64,000 nucleotides of DNA from Citrobacter freundii (lineage in GTDB: Bacteria; Pseudomonadota; Gammaproteobacteria; Enterobacterales; Enterobacteriaceae): the NCBI RefSeq assembly GCF_011077955.1, contig NZ_JAALBX010000009.1, positions 1-64,000 on the forward strand, read 5' to 3'. Below, piece by piece: positions 40,598 through 50,778 of this stretch (positions are counted from its first letter, which is position 1; every line of letters begins with the position of its first letter). The position numbers and the translations under genes were made by a program. The notes beneath the pieces were generated by a model, which was not told the origin of the DNA, searched no databases, and worked only from the letters and a program-made list of their open reading frames with translations.

Positions 40598-40687
40598 TGG
40601 CGGAGAGAGGGGGATTTGAACCCCCGGTAGAGTTGCCCCTACTCCGGTTTTCGAGACCGGTCCGTTCAGCCGCTCCGGCATCTCTCC
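40598..40687 (-). tRNA. serU: tRNA-Ser (anticodon CGA)
   Basis: 90 nt with encoded CCA. Acceptor GGAGAGA pairs with TCTCTCC; the anticodon loop CTCGAAA gives CGA; a long variable arm typical of serine tRNA is present; the T arm is GGGGGTTCAAATCCCCC. Sequence and neighbour (mtfA) match E. coli serU. Its 3' end faces the accessory block to the left. Confidence 0.97.
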
Positions 40688-40781
40688 GTATTGAACGGTT
40701 GCCATCATGCCAGGATATTTGGCATTTTAATAGTCCTTGCCCTTTCAATTTTGTTCAATCGATGACTTTGCGAGCAGATAG

Positions 40782-41573
40782 ATGATTAAGTGGCCGTGGA
40801 AAACGAGTGAATCCACTTCGACAACGCTTCTCCCCTGGGAGGAGGCGTTTACCATACCTGTACTGGCGGGCTTTAGTGCGAACGAGCAGCAGAAACTCAT
40901 CCGCCTTGCGGAGCGCTTCTTACAGCAAAAGCGCCTCGTTGCACTACAAGGGTTCGAACTGGATGACCTGAAATCAGCGCGTATCGCCCTGCTCTTTTGC
41001 CTGCCTGTGCTTGAACTGGGCGTAGAGTGGCTGGACGGTTTTCATGAAGTGCTGATTTACCCTGCCCCCTTCGTGGTGGATGATGAATGGGAAGATGATA
41101 TCGGCCTGGTCCACAACCAGCGTTCAGTGCAGTCAGGGCAAAGCTGGCAGCAAGGCCCCATTATTCTCAACTGGCTTGATATCCACGATTCATTCGATAT
41201 ATCAGGTTTCAACCTGATTGTTCATGAAGTCGCCCATAAGCTTGATATGCGCAACGGCGACCGGGCCAATGGCGTGCCGTTTATCGCGCTGCGTGATGTG
41301 GCGGGTTGGGAGCACGATCTCCACGCTGCCATGAGTAATATTCAGGATGAGATAGACCTGGTGGGTGAAAACGCAACCAGTATTGATGCCTATGCCGCAT
41401 CCGATCCGGCGGAATGTTTTGCGGTGCTTTCTGAGTACTTTTTCAGCGCACCACAACTGTTTGCGCCGCGCTTCCCTTCCCTGTGGCAACGCTTTTGCCA
41501 GTTTTACGGGCAAGATCCGCTCAAACGCCTTTATTCAGGTGAAGTTAACTCCGGGGCGGCTCAGGTTCACTAA
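40782..41573 (+). CDS. mtfA: Mlc titration factor / zinc peptidase MtfA
   Basis: 263 residues. Binds and inactivates the glucose repressor Mlc, raising ptsG expression, and has zinc aminopeptidase activity. The zinc motif is [15 protein letters not shown] (HExxH), with further acidic ligands downstream ([14 protein letters not shown]). It follows serU as in E. coli and precedes the first tRNA-Asn. Confidence 0.95.
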   Translation: MIKWPWKTSESTSTTLLPWEEAFTIPVLAGFSANEQQKLIRLAERFLQQKRLVALQGFELDDLKSARIALLFCLPVLELGVEWLDGFHEVLIYPAPFVVDDEWEDDIGLVHNQRSVQSGQSWQQGPIILNWLDIHDSFDISGFNLIVHEVAHKLDMRNGDRANGVPFIALRDVAGWEHDLHAAMSNIQDEIDLVGENATSIDAYAASDPAECFAVLSEYFFSAPQLFAPRFPSLWQRFCQFYGQDPLKRLYSGEVNSGAAQVH

Positions 41574-41673
41574 AGCGACAAAATGGCGTCAAAACACGCA
41601 ATCGAATCAAGCTGTTAAATTTTGCGTTGACACAATTTAGGCTCGCTATTATTATGCGCCCCGTTCACACGAT

Positions 41674-41749
41674 TCCTCTGTAGTTCAGTCGGTAGAACGG
41701 CGGACTGTTAATCCGTATGTCACTGGTTCGAGTCCAGTCAGAGGAGCCA
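41674..41749 (+). tRNA. asnT: tRNA-Asn (GTT), copy 1
   Basis: 76 nt with CCA encoded. Acceptor TCCTCTG pairs with CAGAGGA, the anticodon loop CTGTTAA gives GTT. Promoter TTGACA (41627-41632), 17 bp, TATTAT (41650-41655). One of four identical copies in this window. asnT is the likely counterpart because it follows mtfA. Confidence 0.98.
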
Positions 41750-41812
41750 AATCTTTTCCTGCTTTTTTGTGACCCCTTATCTTCAATTGGCTCCTTTTAA
41801 CGGGCTGGCGTT

Positions 41813-42763
41813 TCAAATCTGATAGTCAATCACCACGTCATTGCTTTCGAGCGCCAGTCGCTTAATCTCCTCTACCGTTAACGCCGCGTTGCATAACTCA
41901 ATAAATCGCCATACATAATTACGTTGCAATTGGCCGCGCTTAAGTCCCAGCCACACGGTATTGGCGTCAAACAGATGACGAACATCAAGCCTTACAAGCT
42001 GGCCGCTGTCATGTTCGCCGCTTGCCTGCTCCGCCACAATGCCGATTCCAAGCCCTAATTCAACATAGGTTTTAATCACGTCGGAATCCTGAGCGCTCAG
42101 CATGATATCGGGTTCAATGCCTTTTCGGGAGAAAGCATCGTCAATACGCGAGCGTCCCGTTATGCCCTGCCGATACGTTATCAGCGGCCAGCGCCCCAGT
42201 TCATCAAGCGTGAGGGGTGATGCCTGTAATAGTGGATGTCCGGCAGGCACCAGCAAACTGTGCGACCAGCGAAACCAGGGGTATGCCACCAGCAGCGGAT
42301 CGTTGCTTAAACGCTCACTGGCAATACCGATATCGGCAGTGCCATTTTCGAGCAAGGCTTCGATTTCCTGCGGCGTCCCCTGAATAAGTTCAAGCCGGAC
42401 TTCCGGAAATAACGCGCGAAACGACTTGATCACCGCAGGCAGGCTGTACCGCGCCTGAGTATGCGTCGTCGCTATGGTTAAAATGCCGCTGGTATCGTTT
42501 GAAAATAAATCCGCCAGGCGGCGAATATTACTGGCTTCGTTCAGAATGCGTTCGGCAATCACTAACAGTGCCTTGCCCGGTTCCGTCATCCCCAACAGGC
42601 GCTTGCCGCGGCGGATGAAAATCTCGATACCGAGTTCATCTTCCAGTTCACGAATATGACGGCTGACGCCGGACTGCGAGGTATAAAGCATGTTGGCGAC
42701 TTCAGTCAGGTTAAAATCCCGCTTCGCCGCCTCGCGAATAATTTTGAGTTGCTGAAAGTTCAT
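41813..42763 (-). CDS. cbl: LysR-type regulator Cbl
   Basis: 316 residues from the ATG at 42763, the family length; the 26-residue upstream extension is rejected. Cbl activates taurine and other sulfonate genes and is a close paralogue of CysB. The N-terminal helix-turn-helix is NLTEVANMLYTSQSGVSRHI; the ligand domain includes IATTHTQARYSLPAVIKSFR, as in CysB/Cbl. Downstream of nac on the same strand, and in E. coli transcribed partly from the nac promoter. Confidence 0.95.
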   Translation of the reverse strand: MNFQQLKIIREAAKRDFNLTEVANMLYTSQSGVSRHIRELEDELGIEIFIRRGKRLLGMTEPGKALLVIAERILNEASNIRRLADLFSNDTSGILTIATTHTQARYSLPAVIKSFRALFPEVRLELIQGTPQEIEALLENGTADIGIASERLSNDPLLVAYPWFRWSHSLLVPAGHPLLQASPLTLDELGRWPLITYRQGITGRSRIDDAFSRKGIEPDIMLSAQDSDVIKTYVELGLGIGIVAEQASGEHDSGQLVRLDVRHLFDANTVWLGLKRGQLQRNYVWRFIELCNAALTVEEIKRLALESNDVVIDYQI

Positions 42764-42864
42764 TCTGTCCTCAGAAGCATGCTGATCTCCCTTCATTTTT
42801 AGAGTCAGCGCTTCTGCATAACAAATAATAAAAACCAGCAACTTATTCCTTTATGGAATAACCC

Positions 42865-43782
42865 TTAACTGACCAGCAGCAGTTCGCGGTTTTCCATCGC
42901 CGGGCGAGAAATCAACGACATCAGTATCTCTTTTACCGCCTGCGCCTGCGGAGACAAGCTCAAGTGGGCCGACACGTTCAAGGACAGCGGCAAGTTCAAT
43001 GATGGGCTGGTAATACGCGCCATCCAGCCGTTAGCGGACTGCGCCAGCGCGCGGGCGGCGGATTCGGGTAGCACCGTAACCCCCATGCCGCTGGCAATAG
43101 CCGCGCTAAGCGTGGAAATCGAATCAATTTCACCGATGATTTTTGCCGACAAGCGACGCAACGCGAACGCTTCATCAACCCGCTTGCGGATGGCGCAGTA
43201 ATCACGCGGCAGGAATAAATTCATCCCGGCGACGCTGGTTAAATCAACCTGCTGTCCCGGACACTCTCGCGTTCCGACCAGAAATAACTCCTCTTTCAGC
43301 AACGGTTGACTACTGATACCGGCAACCGGCGTTCGGTCATAAAGCACCGCCATATCGAGCTGCCCGCCGAGTAATTTTTCATTAAGCTGCGAGCCGTTAT
43401 TTTCCTGTAAATACACCAGCACATCCGGTAATTCGTTGCGCACCGCCTGAAGTAGCGGCATGGTGATGGACGAGGCAGCGGTCCCCGGCGCAAGGCCAAT
43501 AGAGACATGGCCACTAAGCGTATGCCCCACATTGTTGACGGCAAGCTGTGCCTGTTCGCACTGGCGCAGGATAGTACGGGCATGGGCATATAAAATCTTA
43601 CCCGCCTCGGTTGGCGTCACACCGCGTTTAGTACGAATCAGCAATTGCTGATCCATCTCCCCTTCCAGGGTCGCGACCTGCTGACTCAATGCAGGTTGGG
43701 CGATATGCAGTACCTCGGCGGCCTGAGTCAGGCTTCCGATATCAACGATTTTTACGAAGTACTTCAGGCGTCTTAGATTCAT
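42865..43782 (-). CDS. nac: Nitrogen assimilation control regulator Nac
   Basis: 305 residues, LysR family. Nac couples NtrC/sigma-54 control to sigma-70 promoters under nitrogen limitation. DNA-binding helix SLTQAAEVLHIAQPALSQQV; start MNLRRLKYFVKIVDIGSLTQ as in E. coli and Klebsiella. A sigma-54 promoter lies about 50 bp upstream. Followed by cbl after 101 bp. Confidence 0.96.
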   Translation of the reverse strand: MNLRRLKYFVKIVDIGSLTQAAEVLHIAQPALSQQVATLEGEMDQQLLIRTKRGVTPTEAGKILYAHARTILRQCEQAQLAVNNVGHTLSGHVSIGLAPGTAASSITMPLLQAVRNELPDVLVYLQENNGSQLNEKLLGGQLDMAVLYDRTPVAGISSQPLLKEELFLVGTRECPGQQVDLTSVAGMNLFLPRDYCAIRKRVDEAFALRRLSAKIIGEIDSISTLSAAIASGMGVTVLPESAARALAQSANGWMARITSPSLNLPLSLNVSAHLSLSPQAQAVKEILMSLISRPAMENRELLLVS

Positions 43783-43829
43783 AATGCCCCCTGGGGTGAA
43801 TAACCATTACCAACAGATAGTTATCAGAA

Positions 43830-43845
43830 AGCAATATGCTTGCCA
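43830..43845 (-). promoter_or_regulatory. Sigma-54 promoter of nac
   Basis: Minus strand TGGCAAGCATATTGCT: the GG of the -24 element and the GC of the -12 element are exactly 10 nt apart, matching TGGCAC-N5-TTGCW except for one base in the -24 box. Correct orientation and distance for nac, whose sigma-54 dependence is established in enterics. Confidence 0.85.
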
Positions 43846-44162
43846 CTTTTATCGGTGAGGAAGAATTGCCGTTAAACCGCTGGATAATAAGAGAAACTAA
43901 TTGTTGAATGTTATGCCAGACGTGAAAAAGCGCGCCCTTCTGCCCCATAAGAGGTAGCAATGCACCAGCAGGGTGCGCGTTGTGTCGAAAAGGCATAGGT
44001 GCGGCTTATTACCCAAAGTATTTTAAAAATGCCTGAAATGCCCCCGAAAAATGGCGGCAGAATCAGCGTTCTGTCGGATAAATCACCAGTTGAAAAATTT
44101 TGTGCGCAACAGGCTTTGACAAGCCGATTCTCCCTCGTTAACATGCGCCCCGTTCACACGAT

Positions 44163-44238
44163 TCCTCTGTAGTTCAGTCGGTAGAACGGCGGACTGTTAA
44201 TCCGTATGTCACTGGTTCGAGTCCAGTCAGAGGAGCCA
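44163..44238 (+). tRNA. tRNA-Asn (GTT), copy 2
   Basis: Identical to copy 1. Promoter TTGACA (44116-44121), 17 bp, TAACAT (44139-44144). Followed at once by a strong terminator. A toxin-antitoxin pair lies just downstream, on the opposite strand. Confidence 0.98.
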
Positions 44239-44244
44239 AATTAA

Positions 44245-44279
44245 AAAAGCCCGCTTACGATTTCGTAAGCGGGCTTTTT
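44245..44279 (+). terminator. Terminator of tRNA-Asn copy 2
   Basis: Arms AAAAAGCCCGCTTACGA and its complement around TTT. Near-perfect and symmetrical, so it could also stop transcription from the toxin gene on the other strand. Confidence 0.9.
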
Positions 44280-44315
44280 GCTTGCATGGCATTGCTCATT
44301 GAGCACACTAACGCA

Positions 44316-44648
44316 TCAGCTCAGAATGGCTTCCAGTCTGGCAAGTACTTCATTAATGACGTTCTCCGGTATCCGTTCAAGGCGTATGCCATTCCTGGCT
44401 TCCATATCAAGGGTTCTAGGCTGATCGCATCGAATCACACCCGTCGTTTTTGTGCCCGCATCGTCCAGTGAAACGGTAAAACCAGCAGCACGAGCAAAGT
44501 TTCCACCACTGGTAACAGGAACAACAATGGGTAATCGAGTGACCTTGTTAAATAAGGCGGGTGAAACGATAAGCACCGGACGTTTTCCACTTTGCTCGTG
44601 GCCAGCAATCGGATCCAGTGAAACAAGCCAGATTTCCCCTCTGTCCAT
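44316..44648 (-). CDS. MazF/PemK-family toxin (endoribonuclease)
   Basis: 110 residues. MDRGEIWLVSLDPIAGHEQS and KRPVLIVSPALFNKVTRLPI are typical of the MazF/ChpB/PemK fold; PVTSGG and VIRCDQPRTLD continue the pattern. Such toxins cut mRNA at short sequences. The ATG overlaps the antitoxin stop (TAATG). The pair sits right after a tRNA-Asn gene, a usual position for acquired cargo. Confidence 0.92.
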   Translation of the reverse strand: MDRGEIWLVSLDPIAGHEQSGKRPVLIVSPALFNKVTRLPIVVPVTSGGNFARAAGFTVSLDDAGTKTTGVIRCDQPRTLDMEARNGIRLERIPENVINEVLARLEAILS

Positions 44649-44905
44649 TACAGGATCTCCTTGCCCACCGCAGGCGCATCAATCCATTCCCGATCTTCTT
44701 CGCTCATTTCGCCATGCGGATCGCATTGCGCCAGCAGTTCCTCAAGCGTATAACGCGGCCGTTTCTGGGGTGCAATAATCAGACAGCCATTATCAATGGT
44801 CATACCCACTTCGCTGTCAGTCGACAGCGCCAGCGTTTTCAGTACGGCAGGAGGAACAGCCAGCATGATGGATCCGCCGACCTTTTTCAGGCGAGTTGTA
44901 TACAT
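44648..44905 (-). CDS. AbrB/MazE-type antitoxin
   Basis: 85 residues from the ATG at 44905 (MYTTRLKKVGGSIMLAVPPA), with GGAGGTGC upstream; the longer frame to 44977 is not used. N-terminal swapped-hairpin AbrB DNA-binding domain and an acidic C-terminal tail (CDPHGEMSEEDREWIDAPAV) that would block the toxin. First gene of the pair, coupled to it by 1-bp overlap. Likely autoregulates the operon. Confidence 0.9.
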   Translation of the reverse strand: MYTTRLKKVGGSIMLAVPPAVLKTLALSTDSEVGMTIDNGCLIIAPQKRPRYTLEELLAQCDPHGEMSEEDREWIDAPAVGKEIL

Positions 44906-45776
44906 AGAGCACCTCCGAATATTATATTTTAATATAACATCCACGACGGGTGATGCACAATTATTCATCAAATTCATTGTGATTTCCTTATCATAAAAAA
45001 GCGTAAAGAAAGCCTTACTCTATCGAAGGAAAGATCCGGCAGTTTTCGAAGACGGCATTGTCCCTAAAACCTCTACCTTCCTTTTCAGGCCAAAAAGCAT
45101 TTCGTGCAGGCGGGAGCGTAGTTCGTGGTAAGAAGCCCGATAATAGAAAACTGTTATTGCGGTTCAAAGACTTATGGGTGATCACATAAACGAAATGCGG
45201 CGCAACTTCCATATCCGGGCTGCACCGGAGGAGCATTAGCGATAGCGTGAAGGCAAGATTTTTTCAGGTGCAACAGCTAATGCTTCAGAATCAATTTCTC
45301 TCCTTTCGGCCTGCGGCGAGTAAGCGCATTTGCCAGTCTGGAGGCCAGCTAAAGTACTTCTCCGTTTCACAGGCATATCCCGGCCCCGACAGGGTGTGCG
45401 TAATAGTAAGGCAGTCACGACAACGCTCCGTACATTCAGGTTCGAAACGCGAAGAACTGGCAGGAAGCGTATCAACGGTCAGGCTTTCAACCAGATGGGG
45501 AGGGACAGGTTCTTACAGTGTGGGTTGCAGCAGCGCCAGACAGGTGCTGATTCTGCCGCAAAGCGCCATTTTCAACGCGCGATCGTTGCTTTCAATCAGG
45601 GTTTCGGCGAAGGTTTCTCAGTGATCAGCGCGTACGGTGAATTCCGTGGTGCGCTGAAAAGAGATGCAAGTGACGGGTATGCTTGAGAGGAGATCGTAGC
45701 CATAGCGGCATCCTCCTGTCACGGGCTAAAAAACCCACCACCAGAGGTTTCACTCTCATGGTGGTGGACTGAACAG
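44906..45776. other. Gene-poor stretch between antitoxin and ABC transporter genes
   Basis: About 870 bp. Several overlapping open frames exist, but none has a recognisable family, a good ribosome site or biased codon use. It could be a decayed insertion at the tRNA locus. AT-rich near 44930 (the antitoxin promoter), more balanced later. Confidence 0.4.
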
Positions 45777-46490
45777 CTACACCCCTCCCAGATAGGCCTT
45801 TCTTACTTCGGGATTTGCCAGCAATTCCTGGCCTGTTCCGCTTAACCTGATTTCGCCCGTGGTCATCACATAAGCCCGGTTCGACAGTTTCAGCGCATGA
45901 TTGGCGTTTTGCTCGACCAGAAACAGTGTCACGCCTTGCGAGGTGAGCTCACGCAGGATCTGGAAAATCTGCTTTACCACTAACGGTGCCAGGCCAAGGC
46001 TCGGTTCATCGAGAAGCAAAAGTTTTGGACGACTCATCAGCGCACGGGCGATAGAGAGCATCTGCTGTTCACCGCCAGAGAGCGTCATCGCCCGTTGTGC
46101 GCGCCGTTCTTCAAGGCGCGGGAACAACGCAAACATGCGTGCTTTGTCTTCCTTTTGATGACGGTTGCCAATAGCAATCGCCCCCATTAACAGATTCTCT
46201 TCCACCGTCATGTCGGGAAAAATGCGCCGCCCTTCTGGTGCCTGAGCAATACCGTTGCTGGCGATAAAGTGCGTTGAGCGATGGCTGATGTCTTCACCGC
46301 GATAAAGGATTTGCCCGCGGCTGATGCGCGGCTGGCTGAAAATGGACATCAATAATGTCGATTTTCCGGCGCCATTCGCGCCTATCAGCGAGACGGTTTC
46401 ACCTTCATTCACCACCAGAGAAATCCCCTTCAGCGCCTGAATGGGGCCATAAAAAACGTCCACATCGCGAAACTCCAGGAGCGGTTTCAT
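45777..46490 (-). CDS. Branched-chain amino acid-type ABC transporter ATPase, LivF type
   Basis: 237 residues. Walker A is in GANGAGKSTLLMSI, signature TLSGGEQQMLSIARALMSRP, Walker B LLLLDEPSLGLAPLVV. The length and the SLGLAP motif mark the LivF subgroup. Overlaps the LivG-type gene by 4 bp. Last gene of a five-gene operon on the minus strand. Confidence 0.95.
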   Translation of the reverse strand: MKPLLEFRDVDVFYGPIQALKGISLVVNEGETVSLIGANGAGKSTLLMSIFSQPRISRGQILYRGEDISHRSTHFIASNGIAQAPEGRRIFPDMTVEENLLMGAIAIGNRHQKEDKARMFALFPRLEERRAQRAMTLSGGEQQMLSIARALMSRPKLLLLDEPSLGLAPLVVKQIFQILRELTSQGVTLFLVEQNANHALKLSNRAYVMTTGEIRLSGTGQELLANPEVRKAYLGGV

Positions 46491-47359
46491 CCGGCTATCT
46501 CCTCTTCCTCGGTGCCAAGGTAGGCGGCAATCACAGCGGGGTTATGCTGGATTTCAGCAGGACCGCCACGAGCAATCACATTGCCGTGATCGAGCACAAT
46601 CACATGATCGGAGATTTCCATCACCATCCCCATATCGTGTTCAATCAGCAGCACCGTAACGCCATGTTGCTGACGCAATAGCCGCAGAATGCGGCTCAGC
46701 GCCTGGGTTTCAACCGGGTTAAGCCCGGCTGCGGGTTCATCAAGACATATCATCTCGGGTCGGGTGCACATCGCGCGGGCTATCTCTAAACGACGCTGCT
46801 GCCCGTAAGAAAGCGTACCGGCGAGCCGGTTGGCACACTCCACCATCTCGACCACTTCCAGCCAGTAAAACGCGCGATCAAGCGCCTGATTTTCCGCTTT
46901 ACGATAGGCCGCGGTGTTGAAGATCCCGGCCACCAGATTACGGTTTGCCAGCCGGTGCTGCGCCACCAGCAGGTTTTCCACTACCGACATTTCACGAAAC
47001 AGCCGGATATTCTGAAAAGTTCGCGCAAGCCCTGCCCGGTTCACCAGATGCGTGCCGCCAAACATCTTGTAGTAAATGCGCGATCCCAGCCGCCGGGGAT
47101 GTAAAAAATCCCCCGGCCGCAGCTTTTGCCCCAGCACTTCAATAATATTGGTCGGGGTGCGTGTATTCAGCAGGATAGCCCCCCCCGTCGCCTGGTAAAA
47201 CCCGGTCAGGCAGTTAAACACTGTCGTTTTGCCCGCGCCGTTTGGCCCAATCAGCGCCGTAATCGAGCCGCGCGCCACGTCCAGATTAACGTCATTCAGC
47301 GCATTGATACCGCCGAAATGCATCATCAAATGTTCTACCCGCAGGATGCTGTCGCTCAT
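46487..47359 (-). CDS. Branched-chain amino acid-type ABC transporter ATPase, LivG type
   Basis: 290 residues. Walker [19 protein letters not shown], signature [20 protein letters not shown], Walker [16 protein letters not shown]. It is longer than LivF because of the insert after Walker A (residues about 60-110), typical of LivG. Overlaps the LivM-type gene by 4 bp. Confidence 0.95.
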   Translation of the reverse strand: MSDSILRVEHLMMHFGGINALNDVNLDVARGSITALIGPNGAGKTTVFNCLTGFYQATGGAILLNTRTPTNIIEVLGQKLRPGDFLHPRRLGSRIYYKMFGGTHLVNRAGLARTFQNIRLFREMSVVENLLVAQHRLANRNLVAGIFNTAAYRKAENQALDRAFYWLEVVEMVECANRLAGTLSYGQQRRLEIARAMCTRPEMICLDEPAAGLNPVETQALSRILRLLRQQHGVTVLLIEHDMGMVMEISDHVIVLDHGNVIARGGPAEIQHNPAVIAAYLGTEEEEIAG

Positions 47360-48642
47360 GGCGCGACTCCTTTACGGGTGGCAAACCCGGCTCGGCTGGT
47401 ACGCACCAGGCCACGCGGGCGCCAGATCATCATCACCACCATCAACACGCCAAACAGCAGCACGCGATATTCAGCAAAGCTGCGCAGTAATTCCGGCGCG
47501 ACCGTCAGTACAAAAGCGGCCAGCACCACACCGAGCGTGGAGCCCATGCCGCCCAGCACCACAATGGCGAGAATCAACGCTGATTCGAAAAAGGTGAATG
47601 AAGTAGGGTTAACAAAACCCTGATAGGTGGCGAAAAACACACCTGCGATCCCGGCGGTGGATGCCCCCATCATAAATGCAGACAGTTTAACCAACACATG
47701 GTTAAGCCCCAGTGAGCGGCAGGCGATTTCATCTTCGCGCAGCGCCTCCCACGCACGACCAATCGGCATGCGCGTCAGGCGATGTTTAATAAACAACACC
47801 AGCAACACCACCAGAACCAGCACCGCGTAGATAAAAATAAACTTCAGATTGGGGTTGTAGCTTAGGTGAAAAAACTCATGAAACGGCACGCCGCCATCTT
47901 TAGCCCGCCTGCCGAACTCAAGCCCTAAAAAAGTGGGCGCTGGTACAGAGATCCCGTTCGGCCCGCCGGTAAAGCTTAACCAGTTGTTGAGTACCAGCCG
48001 GATAATCTCACCGAAACCCAGGGTGACAATCGCCAGATAATCCCCGTGCATACGCAACACAGGAAACCCCAGCAGCGCCCCCGCCAGGGCGGCAAGCAGC
48101 GCACCCAGCGGCAGCATGACCCAGAAACCAAGCCCGAGATACTGATAACCCAGCGCCAGTCCGTAAGCGCCAATGGCGTAAAACGCCACGTACCCCAGGT
48201 CCAGTAATCCCGCAAGCCCGACTACGATATTTAAGCCCAGCCCGAGCAGTACGTAGATAAGCCCTAAAATCGCAACGGTGAGAAGATATTTCGTGGCGAC
48301 AAACGGGAACAGCAACGCGATGACCATTAACAGTGGGATCACCCAACGCAGCGGGGATTTATAATCAACAGGACGCACATACACGCCATCGTCCGTACTT
48401 TCGAAGCGGCGCACAAACTGGCGTCCGCGCGGCGTTTGCAACGCAAGGCTAATCACAAAGCGCCCAGCCATGACCGCTGCCACTAATACCGCGACGCGCC
48501 CTGGCTCCAGCGTATAGCTGTAACCGCGCAATACAATGCCAACAATCGGCCCAAACACCACCAGCGCGCACAGCCCAGCCAGCACGGTATCCACCAGACA
48601 TTTTTTAATCTCGATTCCCGACTTTAATGCCGCATCTGTCAT
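47356..48642 (-). CDS. Branched-chain amino acid-type ABC permease, LivM type
   Basis: 428 residues, multi-pass membrane protein. The conserved permease core is [20 protein letters not shown], then [20 protein letters not shown]; later [20 protein letters not shown]. An extended N-terminal membrane portion is as in LivM. Partner of the LivH-type subunit. Confidence 0.95.
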   Translation of the reverse strand: MTDAALKSGIEIKKCLVDTVLAGLCALVVFGPIVGIVLRGYSYTLEPGRVAVLVAAVMAGRFVISLALQTPRGRQFVRRFESTDDGVYVRPVDYKSPLRWVIPLLMVIALLFPFVATKYLLTVAILGLIYVLLGLGLNIVVGLAGLLDLGYVAFYAIGAYGLALGYQYLGLGFWVMLPLGALLAALAGALLGFPVLRMHGDYLAIVTLGFGEIIRLVLNNWLSFTGGPNGISVPAPTFLGLEFGRRAKDGGVPFHEFFHLSYNPNLKFIFIYAVLVLVVLLVLFIKHRLTRMPIGRAWEALREDEIACRSLGLNHVLVKLSAFMMGASTAGIAGVFFATYQGFVNPTSFTFFESALILAIVVLGGMGSTLGVVLAAFVLTVAPELLRSFAEYRVLLFGVLMVVMMIWRPRGLVRTSRAGFATRKGVAP

Positions 48643-48652
48643 GCTTTTCCCC

Positions 48653-49567
48653 TCACACTTTGGCGACCACAGGGCGTCCCAGCAGCCCTTGCGGGCGGAA
48701 AATCAGGATCACCACCAGCAGTGAAAACGAAAACACGTCTTTGTAATCGGAGTTCACCAGTCCTGCGAATTGCGCTTCGGCAACGCCCAGTAGTAAACCG
48801 CCCAGCATTGCGCCGGGTAGCGACCCAATGCCCCCCAGCACAGCGGCGGTAAAGGCTTTAATGCCGATGATAAAGCCGGCATAGAAGTCAAACGTGCCGT
48901 AATTCATGGTGACCAGCACGCCTGCAAGCCCGGCCATCGACGCGCCTATGACAAACACCAGTGAGATAACCCGGTTGGTGTTGATGCCGAGAATCGACGC
49001 CATCCGCCGGTCTTGCTGCGTGGCGCGGCAAATCCTCCCGAGCCGGGTAAACTGAATGATCCACGTCAGAAGCCCCATGCCCACCACCGCCGCGACCAGG
49101 ATAAAGATTTTGGTGAGGGTGATTTGCACCACGCCATCATCCACCTGAAAACGCAGCACGCCCGTGAGCAGCGTGGGAATACCCTGCTGATTCGGCCCCT
49201 GGCTAATCTGGACGTAGTTTTGCAGGATAAGTGACATCCCGATGGCGGAGATAAGCGGCGCCAGCCGGGTAGAATTACGCAGCGGCCGATAAGCGATGCG
49301 TTCAATTGCCCAGCCGTAAACGGCGGTGATGGCAATGGTAAAAATTAGCGTGCCGAAAATCAGTAACGGGAAGGAGTGAATGCCGAAGCTCGCGAGTAAC
49401 GCAAGGCCGATGGCGCAGAGATAGGCTGAGATCATATACACTTCGCCGTGGGCGAAATTGATCATGCCGATAATGCCGTAAACCATGGTATAGCCAATAG
49501 CTATCAAACCGTAGACAGCGCCTAACGTCAGCCCATTGATAAGCTGTTGGAGAAAAAATGCATCCAT
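48653..49567 (-). CDS. Branched-chain amino acid-type ABC permease, LivH type
   Basis: 304 residues, with [20 protein letters not shown] at the start, [16 protein letters not shown] as the family signature and [20 protein letters not shown] late. Eight or so membrane helices. Lies 10 bp upstream of the LivM-type gene and 95 bp after the binding-protein gene. Confidence 0.95.
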   Translation of the reverse strand: MDAFFLQQLINGLTLGAVYGLIAIGYTMVYGIIGMINFAHGEVYMISAYLCAIGLALLASFGIHSFPLLIFGTLIFTIAITAVYGWAIERIAYRPLRNSTRLAPLISAIGMSLILQNYVQISQGPNQQGIPTLLTGVLRFQVDDGVVQITLTKIFILVAAVVGMGLLTWIIQFTRLGRICRATQQDRRMASILGINTNRVISLVFVIGASMAGLAGVLVTMNYGTFDFYAGFIIGIKAFTAAVLGGIGSLPGAMLGGLLLGVAEAQFAGLVNSDYKDVFSFSLLVVILIFRPQGLLGRPVVAKV

Positions 49568-49588
49568 ATCAACACTCTCGCCAGTGAG

Positions 49589-49615
49589 AAAGCCGCCCGA
49601 TAGCCGGGCAGCTTT
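49589..49615 (-). terminator. Intercistronic hairpin between binding-protein and permease genes
   Basis: AAAGCTGCCCGGCTATCGG on the minus strand folds with CGGGCGGCTTT. It probably attenuates or protects the 3' end of the first cistron so that binding protein is made in excess, as in many ABC operons. No long T-run. Confidence 0.6.
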
Positions 49616-49662
49616 CAGTGTTGCGACGTTTTACCCGGCGGTAAAACGGACGGGTCAGCAGC

Positions 49663-50778
49663 TTACAATTGCTTGTACTTGCCTTTGTCATCCCATTGAT
49701 AAACCACATAATCCGAGACTTTCAGGTCGCCCTTCCCGTCCCAGGATTTCGGGCCCATCACCGTATCGACGGTATGGGATTTCAACCACTCACTGGCTTT
49801 TTCATTGTCTTTTCCGGCACCCTTGTAGGCGTCGGCAATCGCCTGGATGGAGGCATAGGCATACAGGGTGTAGCCTTCAGGCTCAAAACCGCTGGCGCGG
49901 AATTTATCGATAACGGCTTTACCTGCCGGAATGGTGCGCGGATCTTTACCAAAGGTCATCAGCACGCCCTGGGTAAATTGCGGCCCGCCCGCCGCCGTGA
50001 CCATCTCTTCGGTGACGACACAGTCGCCTGAGAAGAATTTTGCCTGGACCCCCTGCTCGCGCATCTGACGCACCAGCGGCCCGGCTTCCGGATGACAGCC
50101 CCCGAAATACACCACATCAGGCTTAAGCGCGCCAATTTTAGTCACCAGCGCGTTAAAGTCTTTTTCTCCCCGTGAAAGCCCTTCGTATAACACCGCTTTG
50201 GTGCCGCGTTTTTCCAGCGCCGCTTTGGTGGCATCAGCAAGTCCCTGCCCGTAGGTGTCTTTATCGTGGATGATGGCGACATTTTTCGCTTTTAAGGTAT
50301 CCAGGATGTAATTGGCGGCAACCACGCCCTGCTGATCGTCACGCCCGCACATACGGAACATGCCTTTCATGTCGCGCTCGGTTATCTGCGGGTTGGTAGA
50401 ACCCGGCGTGATAGTCAATATGCCCGCCTCATCATACACTTCGGATGCGGGCATCGTTGATGATGAGCAAAAATGCCCCACCACCGCTGAGACTTTTGAT
50501 TCATCCACCATGCGGTTCGCCACTGCTACCGCTTGCTTGGGCTCGCAGGCATCGTCGCCCTGCACCAGCACTATTTTCTCGCCCTTGATCCCGCCTGCGG
50601 CATTGATATCTTCCGCCGCCTGGGATGCGCCTTTCCAGTATTGCGCGCCATACGTCGCGTTAGGCCCGGTAAAAGGGCCGGCCACACCAATTTTAAAGTC
50701 CGCCTGAGCATAAAAAGCGGTCGTTAAACAACTGAGAAGGGCGATAGGCAGCGGTAATAAGTTACTTTTCAAAGACAT
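49663..50778 (-). CDS. Branched-chain amino acid-type periplasmic binding protein (LivJ/LivK family)
   Basis: 371 residues from the ATG at 50778; the frame extends upstream without a start site. Signal peptide MSLKSNLLPLPIALLSCLTT...AQA. The type I binding fold shows KIGVAGPFTGPNATYGAQYW, DDACEPKQAVAVANRMVDES, VVGHFCSSSTMPASEVYDEA and VDTVMGPKSWDGKGDLK. It keeps the paired cysteines but is clearly diverged from E. coli LivJ and LivK, so this is probably a second, paralogous system. Specificity for leucine, isoleucine and valine is not assured. Confidence 0.92.
   Translation of the reverse strand: MSLKSNLLPLPIALLSCLTTAFYAQADFKIGVAGPFTGPNATYGAQYWKGASQAAEDINAAGGIKGEKIVLVQGDDACEPKQAVAVANRMVDESKVSAVVGHFCSSSTMPASEVYDEAGILTITPGSTNPQITERDMKGMFRMCGRDDQQGVVAANYILDTLKAKNVAIIHDKDTYGQGLADATKAALEKRGTKAVLYEGLSRGEKDFNALVTKIGALKPDVVYFGGCHPEAGPLVRQMREQGVQAKFFSGDCVVTEEMVTAAGGPQFTQGVLMTFGKDPRTIPAGKAVIDKFRASGFEPEGYTLYAYASIQAIADAYKGAGKDNEKASEWLKSHTVDTVMGPKSWDGKGDLKVSDYVVYQWDDKGKYKQL

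Noticed and set aside
45247..45686. Overlapping open frames in the gap before the ABC transporter operon
   Set aside because: No ribosome sites, no family resemblance, and two frames of similar quality overlap each other. Treated as non-coding or decayed DNA.
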